Of a DNA stretch of 64,000 bases, positions 1 to 8,641 are shown one piece after another. Both the position numbers and the translations under genes were made by a program. The stretch spans positions 62,001 to 126,000 of the forward strand of contig JBDTVS010000111.1 of the NCBI GenBank assembly GCA_040007095.1, given 5' to 3'. The DNA comes from JBDTVS01 sp040007095. Its GTDB lineage: Bacteria; Acidobacteriota; Vicinamibacteria; Vicinamibacterales; CAVVIG01. Position 1 is the stretch's first letter, and the number at the start of each line of letters is the position of its first letter. The notes under the pieces were generated by a model. That model worked only from the letters and a program-made list of their open reading frames with translations. It did no database searches and had not been told where the DNA came from.

Positions 1-504
1 CAGCAGGGCTGGGTGGCGTGCAGCGTTCAACGCCCGCCGGAGATCGGGCAGCCGGCTGGCAACGCCGGTCGACGTCTCATTGTGTACAACCACGACCGCC
101 TTGATGGTGTGGGCCGGGTCGGCGCGGAGTCTTGCATCGAGATCCGCCTCGGACGCGCCGTGACGCCAGTCGCCCGGCACGTAGTCGACCACCAAGCCAA
201 GCCGTTCGGCCACCTGCCGCCAGACCAGGGAGAAATGGCCCGTCTCGAAAATCACCACACGGTCGCCCGGCGACAGCGTGTTCACCAACGAGGCTTCGGC
301 CGCGCCGGTTCCGGAGGCCGGAAAAATGATCACCGGGCCGCTGGTTTTGAACACCAAACGCAGCCCTTCGAGGATGTCGGTCGTCATCTGCGCGAATTCG
401 GGGCCCCGGTGATCGATCACCGGCTGGTCCATCGCGCGCAGCACGCGATCGGGGACGTTGGTCGGGCCGGGGATCTGGAGGAAGTGTCGACCGGTGTGCA
501 GCAT
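1..504 (-). CDS. Alanine-glyoxylate / serine-pyruvate type aminotransferase (class V), C-terminus cut by window edge
   Basis: This is a PLP-dependent class V aminotransferase, of the kind that moves an amino group between alanine or serine and glyoxylate or pyruvate in the cytoplasm. The 168 visible codons begin MLHTGRHFL and contain the family start motif PGPTNVPDRVL, the cofactor-loop segment SGTGAAEASLVNTLSPGD and the motif HNETSTGV, typical of the alanine-glyoxylate group. The catalytic lysine lies beyond the window. The ATG at 504 was chosen because the conserved region begins about ten residues after it. It lies downstream of the hybrid kinase on the same strand after a 219-bp gap. Exact substrate cannot be read from this part; phosphoserine or purine-catabolic relatives are possible. 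Confidence 0.88.
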   Translation of the reverse strand, partial: MLHTGRHFLQIPGPTNVPDRVLRAMDQPVIDHRGPEFAQMTTDILEGLRLVFKTSGPVIIFPASGTGAAEASLVNTLSPGDRVVIFETGHFSLVWRQVAERLGLVVDYVPGDWRHGASEADLDARLRADPAHTIKAVVVVHNETSTGVASRLPDLRRALNAARHPALL

Positions 505-723
505 GTCACGCTGAGTTTACCGCGAGACGATGACCATGGCCAGACGGTCGTGGGTCAGTTTCACGTCAACCACCGAGCAGACGGAGCAAAAACCGGGATG
601 TTTTCTCAGGGATCTCGGGGTGACCCTCGAAAAAGGCGTTGAAGTGACCCAATACTGGCTGGATCGAGGGCAGGACCGTCGGGCCAGGCCGTAACCTCGA
701 TGTGGTCTGGTGGCAGTGACCTG
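505..723. other. Intergenic region with a possible gene remnant
   Basis: No intact gene is seen between the kinase and the aminotransferase. On the minus strand an open stretch from about 690 to 566 reads like real protein (it includes LGHFNAFFEGHPEIPEK and ends LLRLLGG-stop), but it lies inside a longer shadow frame of the kinase and has no start of its own. It may be the tail of a decayed gene or a chance frame. Confidence 0.3.
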
Positions 724-3700
724 CTACACCTGGGAGGGCGGTGTGGGCGTGAGCGCGTAGGTGTCGAGGACCGCCGCCAGGGTGCTCGCCTCTTCCATGA
801 GCGTGCGCCACGCGCGATCGGAGTCGGTGAAGCGCCGCGTGCGTCCCATCTCTTCGAGCGTCCGGGTGACGTCGACTACCGCCGCGGCCTCGAAGTTGGC
901 GGCCGCTCCTTTCAACACGTGTGCGGCTCGTTGCAAGCCTTCGCCGTCGCCCGTTTCCAGCGCTCGCTGAATGGCCGCCAGGTGGCGGGGCAGATCTTCG
1001 GTGAACAACACGCTGATTTCCGAGAGGAATTGCACGTCGCCGCCCACTCTGGCCAGCACGGTCTCGTAGATGCTCCCCGAGACTGGCCGCGTCGCCTCTT
1101 CGGCGACCGCCGAACCGGGCGAGACCTGTTCCAGAACCGTATAGAGCTGTTGCGGGTCGATCGGCTTGGTCAGATAGTCGTCCATCCCGGCCGCCAGGCA
1201 CCGTTCGCGGTCTCCTCGCATGGCATGAGCGGTCATCGCCACGATCGGCACGTGCCCACCGAGGCGCTGTTCTAGCGCCCGGATTGCGCGAGTGGCCTCG
1301 AGTCCGCTCATTTCCGGCATCTGCACGTCCATCAATACCACGTCGAACGTTCCGAGCTCGACGGCCAGCACCGCTTCCTTGCCGTTACTCACGGTGGTGA
1401 CCCGATGGCCGCGCCGCTCGAGGAGCGTGGCGGCAAGCCGCTGGTTCACGACGTTGTCTTCCGCCAGCAGGACGCTGAGATGGCGGGCCGGTGTTCGGGC
1501 CCGCACCGGGGCTACCGGCGCCTTGGACTTCGACGGACGCTCGGCGCCAAGGACGGGCATGGCGGCGACGAGACCGAATCGGGCGGTAAAATGAAAGGCG
1601 CTGCCTTCGTGGAGCACGCTCTCCACCCAGAGTCGCCCACCCATCATCTGCACCAGCGTCGACGAGATCGCGAGGCCCAGACCGGTGCCGCCGAACCGGC
1701 GCGTTGTCGATCCGTCGGCTTGCTGAAACGCCTGAAAGATCGCTTCCTGCTTGTCTTCGGGAACGCCGACCCCGCTGTCGGTCACCGAAAAGCGCAGCGT
1801 CACGGCGTCCATCTCCCGGGCTTCGACGTACGCCTGTACCAGGATTTGTCCCCGATCCGTGAACTTTATGGCGTTGCCCACCAGATTAAGCAAGACCTGC
1901 CGGAGACGGCCCGGGTCGCCGACGATCTCGCTCGGCACGTCTGGCAGCACGTGACAAATCAGCTCCAGACGCTTCTGTGCGGCCCGCATCGTCAACGGCT
2001 TCAACAATTCGGCGATGTGGTCGCGCAGTGAGAACGGAATCGCCTCGAGGCTGAGCTGCCGCGCCTCGATCTTCGAGAAATCGAGGATGTCGTTGAGCAC
2101 GCTGAGCAGCGAGTCGGCCGACCCCTTGACCATGAGGAGGTAGTCGCGCTGGTCGGCGGTGAGATCGGTGTCGAGCGCGAGATCCGTCATCCCGATGATG
2201 CCGTTCATCGGTGTGCGGATTTCATGGCTCATGTTGGCGAGAAACTCGCTCTTGGCATGGTTCGCGGCCTCGGCGGCGGTCTTGGCGGCCGCGAGCTCCT
2301 CGGTGCGCTCACGCACCTTGCGGTCGAGCGTCGTCGTCAACTCGCGCAGGTCGCGGTTCAGTTCGTCGCGCCCTGCGACTGCGGCTTCCAGCTGGCCGTA
2401 CGAATCCGCCAACCGCGTCTGCATGCCGTTGATGTTGTCCACCAGCGTCGCGATTTCGGCGGGCACGTGGGGCATCGGCGGGATCTGGACGGGCGTGCCC
2501 GCGGCCGACACGCTGCGCATGATGGCGGTGAGCCGTTCGAGCGGCTGCGTCACGGCATCGCTGAAGGATCGCGCGACCAGGATGCCGCCGCCGAGCGCCA
2601 GCGCGATCAGCGCGAGCGTCAGGACGTAGTACTCCGGAGCCTGGAGGCGCATGGTCAGGCGCGGTTGCTGCACGAAGACTTTCCAGTCGGCCAGCTTCAC
2701 CCGGCCCGCGCCCACGGCCTGCGAGGTCTTGCCCGCCCCCGCGCCCCTGGGCGTGTAGTCGAAGACGTTCTCCGATTGCCGGGCGCTGGCTCGCACCAAC
2801 TCGTCGTCGGACAGGTCCTGGCGAAGCGCGTACGGGGAGTGGTCGCTGGTATAGATCACCCGATTCAGATGATCGAGGATGACCACCGTCGTCTCCGGCG
2901 AGCCTTGGTACTGTTCGACGAACTGCCGGAACTTGGCGAGATCGAGAACGCCGTAGGTCACGCCGTTTACACGATCGGGCGCGGCGATGAGCGGCGCCGA
3001 GATCGCGACTATCGTCACCGGGCGAAGGCGGCCGAGGGTCACGTCGGAGATTGTCGACTTGCGCGTACGAATCGCGTTCGTGAAGAACGCCCGGTCGGCC
3101 ACCGAGAGCTTGGCCAGCTCCGGCAACGGCGGCGCAGCCGCCGTGACATCGCCCTGCAGGGATACGATCCGGAGAGACTCGAAGCCCGTCTGGATCTTCA
3201 CGTATTCGGACAACACCTGTTCGCGCTGCTTCGGGTCGTCGTCCAACAGGCTCAGGGTTGCGGCCAGCGATTCAATCGCGCGGGTGTGTCCGCCGAGATA
3301 CTGGTCGACGTGATCGCTGAGCACCAGGGCGCTGTCTCGGAGCCGATTGCCGCCCTCCACCATCTGCCGAGCCCCGACGACGAGCACCGTGCCCGTGCTG
3401 AGGACGAGTGCGGGCGCTACCGCGGCCAGAACGAAGGCGTGGAAGGAATACGTCCGGAGGTCTCGGGTCTCGGACTGCGCTCGGATGTTCGGCCAGCGTG
3501 ACGAGATTGCGACACTGACGAGATCGGCGATGACGACTGCCGAGATCCCGCTCAGTGCCCGCTGCAACGCCAGCGGGACGAGCATTGACTGAAGGTCTTT
3601 GAAGCCAAACGCCCCGGGGAAGATCATCAACGCCAACGCGGCTGACATCCAGACGAGCGTCCCGGCCGCCAACGACGATCTGCCTTTCTTGGCAAACGTG

Positions 3701-3972
3701 CCGATCAGCCAGGCTTCGGCGACGAAAACCGCCATCATCGCCGGCGTCGGCGCGAAATATGGAATGCCGCCAGTGACCGCTGCGAGGACGCCAAACCACG
3801 GGCCGAACAGCATGGCGATCGGCAGCGTGACGATCCGGCCGGGCCAGATCAGGTTCAGGCCACCGAGAGGCGCATAATGCACGACCAGGGCAATCAGGCC
3901 CGCAGCAAGCGCAAACAGCAGGCGATGCCATTGAAGTCTGGGCACACGAAGCATTCGGGCGACCGACTGCAA
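724..3972 (-). CDS. Membrane hybrid sensor histidine kinase (Cache-HAMP-HisKA-HATPase-REC-Hpt)
   Basis: This 1082-residue protein is a complete phosphorelay in one chain. Residues 1 to about 170 form a multi-helix membrane segment resembling MASE-type sensors. A Cache-like periplasmic domain lies at about 210-430 between membrane helices, then HAMP (about 460-520) and a coiled coil. The HisKA box HEIRTPMNG has phospho-acceptor His583. The ATPase domain shows NLVGNAIKF and GGTGLGLAIS. The receiver has LMDVQMPEMSG with Asp882, and the C-terminal Hpt domain has HVLKG with His1018. All phosphotransfer residues are present, so it should be active. No response regulator gene is adjacent, so the output partner is unknown. 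It follows bioA on the same strand after 134 bp; a functional link with biotin is not implied. Confidence 0.95.
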   Translation of the reverse strand: MQSVARMLRVPRLQWHRLLFALAAGLIALVVHYAPLGGLNLIWPGRIVTLPIAMLFGPWFGVLAAVTGGIPYFAPTPAMMAVFVAEAWLIGTFAKKGRSSLAAGTLVWMSAALALMIFPGAFGFKDLQSMLVPLALQRALSGISAVVIADLVSVAISSRWPNIRAQSETRDLRTYSFHAFVLAAVAPALVLSTGTVLVVGARQMVEGGNRLRDSALVLSDHVDQYLGGHTRAIESLAATLSLLDDDPKQREQVLSEYVKIQTGFESLRIVSLQGDVTAAAPPLPELAKLSVADRAFFTNAIRTRKSTISDVTLGRLRPVTIVAISAPLIAAPDRVNGVTYGVLDLAKFRQFVEQYQGSPETTVVILDHLNRVIYTSDHSPYALRQDLSDDELVRASARQSENVFDYTPRGAGAGKTSQAVGAGRVKLADWKVFVQQPRLTMRLQAPEYYVLTLALIALALGGGILVARSFSDAVTQPLERLTAIMRSVSAAGTPVQIPPMPHVPAEIATLVDNINGMQTRLADSYGQLEAAVAGRDELNRDLRELTTTLDRKVRERTEELAAAKTAAEAANHAKSEFLANMSHEIRTPMNGIIGMTDLALDTDLTADQRDYLLMVKGSADSLLSVLNDILDFSKIEARQLSLEAIPFSLRDHIAELLKPLTMRAAQKRLELICHVLPDVPSEIVGDPGRLRQVLLNLVGNAIKFTDRGQILVQAYVEAREMDAVTLRFSVTDSGVGVPEDKQEAIFQAFQQADGSTTRRFGGTGLGLAISSTLVQMMGGRLWVESVLHEGSAFHFTARFGLVAAMPVLGAERPSKSKAPVAPVRARTPARHLSVLLAEDNVVNQRLAATLLERRGHRVTTVSNGKEAVLAVELGTFDVVLMDVQMPEMSGLEATRAIRALEQRLGGHVPIVAMTAHAMRGDRERCLAAGMDDYLTKPIDPQQLYTVLEQVSPGSAVAEEATRPVSGSIYETVLARVGGDVQFLSEISVLFTEDLPRHLAAIQRALETGDGEGLQRAAHVLKGAAANFEAAAVVDVTRTLEEMGRTRRFTDSDRAWRTLMEEASTLAAVLDTYALTPTPPSQV

Positions 3973-4106
3973 CGTCTATGCCCGGTCATGACGCGCGGCG
4001 TTGAGAGCCGAACGTGTCTGGAGGCCGAAGCTCAGCCGCCGCCGCGGTCGGCGGTGTGTCGAAACGCGGCACGCCCGTGTCGCAAAGTTGAACGAACTGG
4101 CGTCCC

Positions 4107-5453
4107 TCATTGACGTCCGGCGCTCTCATCGCTGAGCACCTCGTTGATCTGACCGACCGCCCACTCGGCTTCTTCGTCGGTGATGACGTAAGGCGGCATG
4201 AAGTACACGACATTGCCGAGCGGCCGAAGCAGCAGGCCCCGTTCGAGGAACCGGCCCGCGAGGCGCGGGCCGATGCCGTCGAGATATCCGCCGGTATCAC
4301 GGGTTTGCTTGTTGCTCACCAGCTCGACGATGCCCACGCCGCCGATGACGCGAACGTCGCCGACGATTGAAAGCGCGGTCAGCCTGGTGAGACCCTCGCG
4401 CAGGCACGTTTCGAGCCGCGCGATCCGCGCCAGCACGTCTGTCTCCCTGAACAGATCGAGGCTGGCCAGGGCAACGGCACAGGCGAGTGGATTCGCCGTG
4501 AACGAATGGCCGTGAAAAAAGGTCTTCGCGCGCTGGTCGTCGAGAAACGCGTCGAACAGCCGCTCGGTCGTGATCGTTGCCCCGAGGGGCAAGTAGCCAG
4601 CGGTCAACGCTTTCGATAGGCACATGATGTCGGGCGTTATCGACGCGTGCTCGCAGGCGAACATCCGGCCGGTACGAGCGAATCCCGTCAGCACTTCGTC
4701 CGCGATGAGCAGCGTCTCGTAACGATCGCACAGCCGGCGCGCCCCAGCCAGGAACTCCCGCGGCCACACGATCATCCCGCCGGCCCCTTGAAGCATCGGC
4801 TCGACGAGGACGGCGGCGACCGTGCCGTGATGGCGTTGGAGGGCCGCTTCGAGGCTGCTCAAGCAGTCGATCTGGCAGCTGGCCCGCTCGAGCCCGAGCG
4901 GGCAGCGGTAGCAGTACGGGGAATCGGCTCGGGTCACCGGAAACAGCAGCGGCGCGAACGGACGGGTAAAGATGGAGTCCTCGCTGACGGACATCGCGCC
5001 GACGGTGTCGCCATGGTACGCGTGATGAAGCGTGATGAAGGTGCGCCGTTCAGGATGACCGAGGTTGCACCAATACTGGTGAGCGAGCTTCAACGCGACC
5101 TCCACCGCCGTCGATCCGTTGTCGGAATAGAAGACCCGCGTGAGGCCCGAGGGGACAATCCCGAGGAGCCGCTCGGCAAGGTCGACGGCAGGCGCGTGGG
5201 TGCAGCCGGCGAACATCACATGCTCGAACTGCTGCGCCTGCTCGCTGAGCGCGCGGTTCAATCGCGGATGAGCATGGCCGTGAATGTTGACCCACCATGA
5301 CGAGGTACCGTCGAGGAGCCGCCGGCCGTCCTCGGTATGAAGGTAAACGCCCTCGGCTCTGACGATCGGCAGCGGCGGCGGCGCGGTGGCCATCTGGGTG
5401 TACGGATGCCACAGGTGTGCGCGGTCGCGTTCGACGAGGTTCGGCGTCTTCAT
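4107..5453 (-). CDS. bioA: Adenosylmethionine-8-amino-7-oxononanoate aminotransferase
   Basis: BioA converts 8-amino-7-oxononanoate (KAPA) to 7,8-diaminononanoate (DAPA), using S-adenosylmethionine as amino donor and PLP as cofactor. The 448-residue length is normal for the family. Diagnostic segments are LWHPYTQM near the N-terminus, DGTSSWWVNIHGH, HHAYHGDTVGAMSV, LIADEVLTGFARTG and SKALTAGYLPLG, in which Lys281 is the PLP lysine. The ATG at 5453 directly precedes the conserved N-terminus. It is the last gene of the run bioF-bioD-BON-bioA; a 117-bp gap separates it from the BON gene. The identity is secure; co-transcription with the upstream genes is inferred from order and strand. Confidence 0.97.
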   Translation of the reverse strand: MKTPNLVERDRAHLWHPYTQMATAPPPLPIVRAEGVYLHTEDGRRLLDGTSSWWVNIHGHAHPRLNRALSEQAQQFEHVMFAGCTHAPAVDLAERLLGIVPSGLTRVFYSDNGSTAVEVALKLAHQYWCNLGHPERRTFITLHHAYHGDTVGAMSVSEDSIFTRPFAPLLFPVTRADSPYCYRCPLGLERASCQIDCLSSLEAALQRHHGTVAAVLVEPMLQGAGGMIVWPREFLAGARRLCDRYETLLIADEVLTGFARTGRMFACEHASITPDIMCLSKALTAGYLPLGATITTERLFDAFLDDQRAKTFFHGHSFTANPLACAVALASLDLFRETDVLARIARLETCLREGLTRLTALSIVGDVRVIGGVGIVELVSNKQTRDTGGYLDGIGPRLAGRFLERGLLLRPLGNVVYFMPPYVITDEEAEWAVGQINEVLSDESAGRQ

Positions 5454-5570
5454 ACCGGATTGATCTTACGGTGGGATGCGGCTTCCGTACGAAGAAGGAA
5501 GGACGAGCAGGCGCTGAACGGCTCGAATGGCCGATTGGAAGGATGGTTGCCGCTTCTTACTTGGCCAGTT

Positions 5571-5987
5571 TTATTTCACCAGGAGCCTGTCGACAACCTT
5601 CGAGACCCCGTCGGTTTCTGTGGCCAGACGCACCGCGCGATCGCGCTCGGCGATTGAACCAACGGTGCCGGTGAGTGTCACGACCGATCCGTCGGTGTCG
5701 ACGCCAATCGTTCGCGCCTTCACGTGATCGTCGAGCGCCATCTTGGATTTGATCTTGGTCGTCAGGGCGCCTTCGTTCAGCGCGCCCTCGAGCTTCGCCG
5801 CCGCCTCGCGTCCCTTCTCAGACGCGGTCGACACAATTTCGGCGCCTTTCTTCCCCGCCTTCTCCACATTGACACCGCTCGGGCTGGTTGTGCTGAGAGT
5901 CAGGCCGTTGCCGGACCAGTAGTTGTACGCGAGCACACAGACGACCGCAGCGACCGCCAGCAGCACGACGTCTCGTAAAAAACGCAT
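5571..5987 (-). CDS. Membrane-anchored BON-domain protein
   Basis: The predicted 138-residue protein has one N-terminal hydrophobic helix (about residues 6-23) and an Ala/Lys/Glu-rich linker. A C-terminal BON domain spans about residues 75-138, with the typical pattern LTGTVGSIAERDRAV...GVSKVVDRL. BON domains in OsmY-like proteins bind phospholipid or help keep the envelope stable under stress. The start at ATG 5987 was chosen over the longer frame from 6125 because MRFLRDVVLLAV begins the membrane helix and a purine-rich stretch lies just upstream. It sits between bioD and bioA, where no biotin role is known. It may be a passenger in the biotin operon or have its own promoter in the 190-bp gap upstream. 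Confidence 0.88.
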   Translation of the reverse strand: MRFLRDVVLLAVAAVVCVLAYNYWSGNGLTLSTTSPSGVNVEKAGKKGAEIVSTASEKGREAAAKLEGALNEGALTTKIKSKMALDDHVKARTIGVDTDGSVVTLTGTVGSIAERDRAVRLATETDGVSKVVDRLLVK

Positions 5988-6177
5988 GACCCCTTCTTCT
6001 CTGCGAATATCAACTCGCAATGACAGGTTGGCTTCCTGGACTGTCCCCCTGCTGATACCACTATCGACGAATTTCGAGTGACCGACTGTCCTATTCGGAA
6101 CAGGTGAGGGCTGGTCAGGAAACAAGGACGCCGTGCAGGCCGCCGGCGGATCCCTCCGCGGGTGCCGAGTTGGGGTG

Positions 6178-6852
6178 TCATTGCAGGCGCGGCAGCAGCC
6201 GGCCCTCGGGATCCAGCCCGACTCGCGACCAGGTCTCCAGTGCTTCGGCTGTCAGCGGCTCAAGTCGGGGCATGTGTCCCAGGACCGCCACGCTGCCGTA
6301 TTGTTCGATCGCGGCGGTGTTGTCGCTGTTTTGCTCGCCGACCATGACCACGCCGGCGACGTGCAGCTGCCGCCTTCGCAGCGCGTCGAGCGTCAGCAGC
6401 GTGTGATTGATGGTCCCGAGCGTGGTCCGCGCCACCACGATGATCGGCAAATCCAACCCCACCATCAGGTCTGCCATCGTCTGCCCCTCGTCGTTGATGG
6501 GCACGAGTACGCCGCCCGCGCCCTCCACAATCCACGATCGATCGTGCGGCTCTCGCGCGATCGCGTGGAGCAGCGGTGGAATTTCGATAGTCGTTCGGGC
6601 CCAGCGGGCCGCGAGATGCGGCGAGACCGGACGCGGCAGCCGAATCCCCTGTTGAAAGAGCTCGCGAGGCTGGCAGCGGGCGAGGTGCGCCACGTCGCTG
6701 GTATCGTCGCTCTCATCGATGCCCGTCTGGATCGGCTTCCAGTATCGAAGGGGCGCGTCGAGCCGGTACCGGTGCATCAACGCCGCAGACACCGTGGTCT
6801 TTCCGACGCCCGTGTCGGTGCCGGTGACGAAGAGGCCTTTCAGGTGTCTCAT
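6178..6852 (-). CDS. bioD: ATP-dependent dethiobiotin synthetase
   Basis: BioD closes the ureido ring of dethiobiotin from 7,8-diaminononanoate, CO2 and ATP in the cytoplasm. The 224-residue protein has the P-loop GTDTGVGKTT (residues 11-20), the substrate-loop lysine in KPIQTG and the motif EGAGGVLVPI, all standard for the family. The start at ATG 6852 (MRHLKGLFVTG) gives the usual BioD length; the upstream extension to 6957 has no family match. It lies between bioF, whose stop is 150 bp upstream, and the BON gene, so it is part of the biotin cluster. Confidence 0.96.
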   Translation of the reverse strand: MRHLKGLFVTGTDTGVGKTTVSAALMHRYRLDAPLRYWKPIQTGIDESDDTSDVAHLARCQPRELFQQGIRLPRPVSPHLAARWARTTIEIPPLLHAIAREPHDRSWIVEGAGGVLVPINDEGQTMADLMVGLDLPIIVVARTTLGTINHTLLTLDALRRRQLHVAGVVMVGEQNSDNTAAIEQYGSVAVLGHMPRLEPLTAEALETWSRVGLDPEGRLLPRLQ

Positions 6853-7002
6853 GCGCGAAATCTCATGAGCATCGCCACGCGTGTCATGTGCGGGGCGAGT
6901 CAAGCCACGATCCGATCGAACAGCGTGTGACACATGACGTTCAGCGCAATGGTTCACAGACGGCCTCGAATTCCCGGTCTCGGGAAGCGCGACCGTACCC
7001 CC

Positions 7003-8160
7003 TCACTGCGCGGGCTCTCCACTGTGAAGCGCGCGCACTTGCGAAGCGAGGGCAACGGCGAAGCGATCGAGGGTCGGCTCGTCGAGTCCGATATTCACGG
7101 CAATCCTCAGCCTGGCGGTGCCCGCCGGCACCGTCGGCGGACGGATCGCGCGCACGTCGAACCCGTGTGTCTGCATGGCCTGTGCAACGGCCAGCGCACG
7201 ATGATTGTCGCCGAGGACGACCGGGATGATTTGCGAGTCGCCCGGCGCGACGGGCACTCCTTCGCCGGCGAGCCGTTCGCGCAGATACCTGGCGCGCCGG
7301 ACCAGACGCTCCCGACGTTCGGGCTCGTCGGCGACGATCGCCAGGCTGGCCGCGAGCGCCGCGGCGATCGGCGGGGGAGGCGCGGTAGAAAATATGAACG
7401 GCCTCGCGCGCTGAACGAGGTAGTCAATCACCCACGATGATCCCGCTACGAAAGCGCCGCTGACACCGAGCGCCTTGCCGGCGGTGTTCACCGACACCAG
7501 GACGTCGCGGCCGGCATCCAGCGCTTCGATCAGCCCGCTGCCCCGCGGACCGTAAATCCCGACTGCATGCGCTTCGTCGACGATCAGCGACGCGCCGGTC
7601 GATCGACAGAGCGACGCATAGGCGGCCAGCGGCGCGGCGTCGCCGTCCATGCTGAACAGCGATTCGACGACGACGAAGGCATGGCCGGTGCGCGGCTCGT
7701 TCAGGATTCGCGCGAGCGCGGCAAGATCGTGATGCGGAAAGATGGCGCGCCGGGCGGCAGACAGCCTGATCCCGTCAATCAGGCTCGCGTGATTGCGCTC
7801 ATCGGACGCGATCAGATCCCCCGCCTCGGTCAAGGTCGTCAATACGGCCAGGTTCGCGAGATAGCCCGACGAAAAATACAGCGACCGCTCGGTGCCCTTG
7901 AAGGCGGCGAACGAGCGCTCGAGCTCCGAGAAACTGTCGCGCTCTCCCCGCAGGAGCCGCGAACCCGTGCTGCCGCAGCCCTCCGCGCGCACCGCGGCAA
8001 TCATCCGCTCTTTGAGCCGCGGATCCTGTGAAAGTGTGAGGTAGTCGTTGGACGAGAAGTCGATTCCCCGCGGCGGGTGCAGCGTTCTCAGGAGCTGAGC
8101 GTTCCCAAGCGCTGCCATGTGCGCTGCGATTCGGCCCTGGAGTCGGTGAGTGTCGGCCAT
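7003..8160 (-). CDS. bioF: 8-amino-7-oxononanoate synthase
   Basis: BioF condenses pimeloyl-ACP (or pimeloyl-CoA) with L-alanine to give KAPA, the first committed step of biotin ring assembly. The predicted 385 residues match the usual length. Visible motifs are FSSNDYLTLS, GCGSTGSRLLRG, FSSGYLANLAV, SLFSMDGD, VDEAHAVGIYG and the PLP-lysine segment GKALG with Lys229. ATG 8160 (MADTHRLQG) was preferred to the longer frame from 8229, whose extra residues do not resemble the family. It heads the minus-strand biotin cluster, so its promoter should be in the gene-free 8161-8641 region. Confidence 0.96.
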   Translation of the reverse strand: MADTHRLQGRIAAHMAALGNAQLLRTLHPPRGIDFSSNDYLTLSQDPRLKERMIAAVRAEGCGSTGSRLLRGERDSFSELERSFAAFKGTERSLYFSSGYLANLAVLTTLTEAGDLIASDERNHASLIDGIRLSAARRAIFPHHDLAALARILNEPRTGHAFVVVESLFSMDGDAAPLAAYASLCRSTGASLIVDEAHAVGIYGPRGSGLIEALDAGRDVLVSVNTAGKALGVSGAFVAGSSWVIDYLVQRARPFIFSTAPPPPIAAALAASLAIVADEPERRERLVRRARYLRERLAGEGVPVAPGDSQIIPVVLGDNHRALAVAQAMQTHGFDVRAIRPPTVPAGTARLRIAVNIGLDEPTLDRFAVALASQVRALHSGEPAQ

Positions 8161-8641
8161 TCGTATGAAACCTGGTCCCCTGGAAATGCGATGCGTCACA
8201 TAGTTCCCGGGCGGGGCATCCCCCCTCACTTCGTTGCGACTCCCTCAAATATTCCCGATATTCTCGGTCGTCCGCCTTCGTTCGCGGCCCGCCGCGACGA
8301 GCGCGAACTACGGCGAGACCTCGCCGTAGCCTTGGCGGAGGCGGGTCGCGCCTTGCGCTCCGGGCGCCGCGCTCCGGGACTTATTCAGCGCATCACGGTT
8401 CCAGGGGACTGGCGGGGATCCACACATCGTACCCCAGCGCCGCGACCGTACGGCGGGTCGATCAGATTCGGCCGGCTATCTCGATGCCTGAGGCGTCCAT
8501 CAGCGGTAACCAGGCGACAAAATGCGCCCGGACGAATGGGTCTGATCACGGGCCGCCCTGGCAAGGTCGTCGCGCCTGCCGGCGGGCGCCCTGCCGCGCG
8601 GCCAGAGTTTCAGCACGGGCTGTTCGCAATGGGTTAATCTA
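8161..8641. other. 481-bp gene-free divergent region
   Basis: This region separates bioF (leftward) from the thioredoxin-family gene (rightward) and must carry promoters for both. Apart from a palindromic repeat at 8308-8329 and a run of direct GCGCTCCGGG motifs near 8356-8377, I see nothing recognisable. The plus-strand open frame across it lacks any family signature and looks like a chance frame. Confidence 0.6.
8308..8329. repeat. Palindromic REP-like element
   Basis: CTACGGCGA and its exact complement TCGCCGTAG form a 9-bp stem with a GACC loop, embedded in a longer tract of related GCCTTGGCGGAGGCGGG sequence. It lies in a non-coding gap and resembles the extragenic palindromes common in high-GC genomes. 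Only one copy is evident here. Confidence 0.5.

Noticed and set aside
13..642. A plus-strand open frame at the window start.
   Set aside because: It is antisense to the aminotransferase, which has clear motifs.
8077..8637. A 186-codon plus-strand frame over the bioF upstream gap.
   Set aside because: It overlaps the bioF start in antisense, contains the palindromic repeat and shows no protein pattern.
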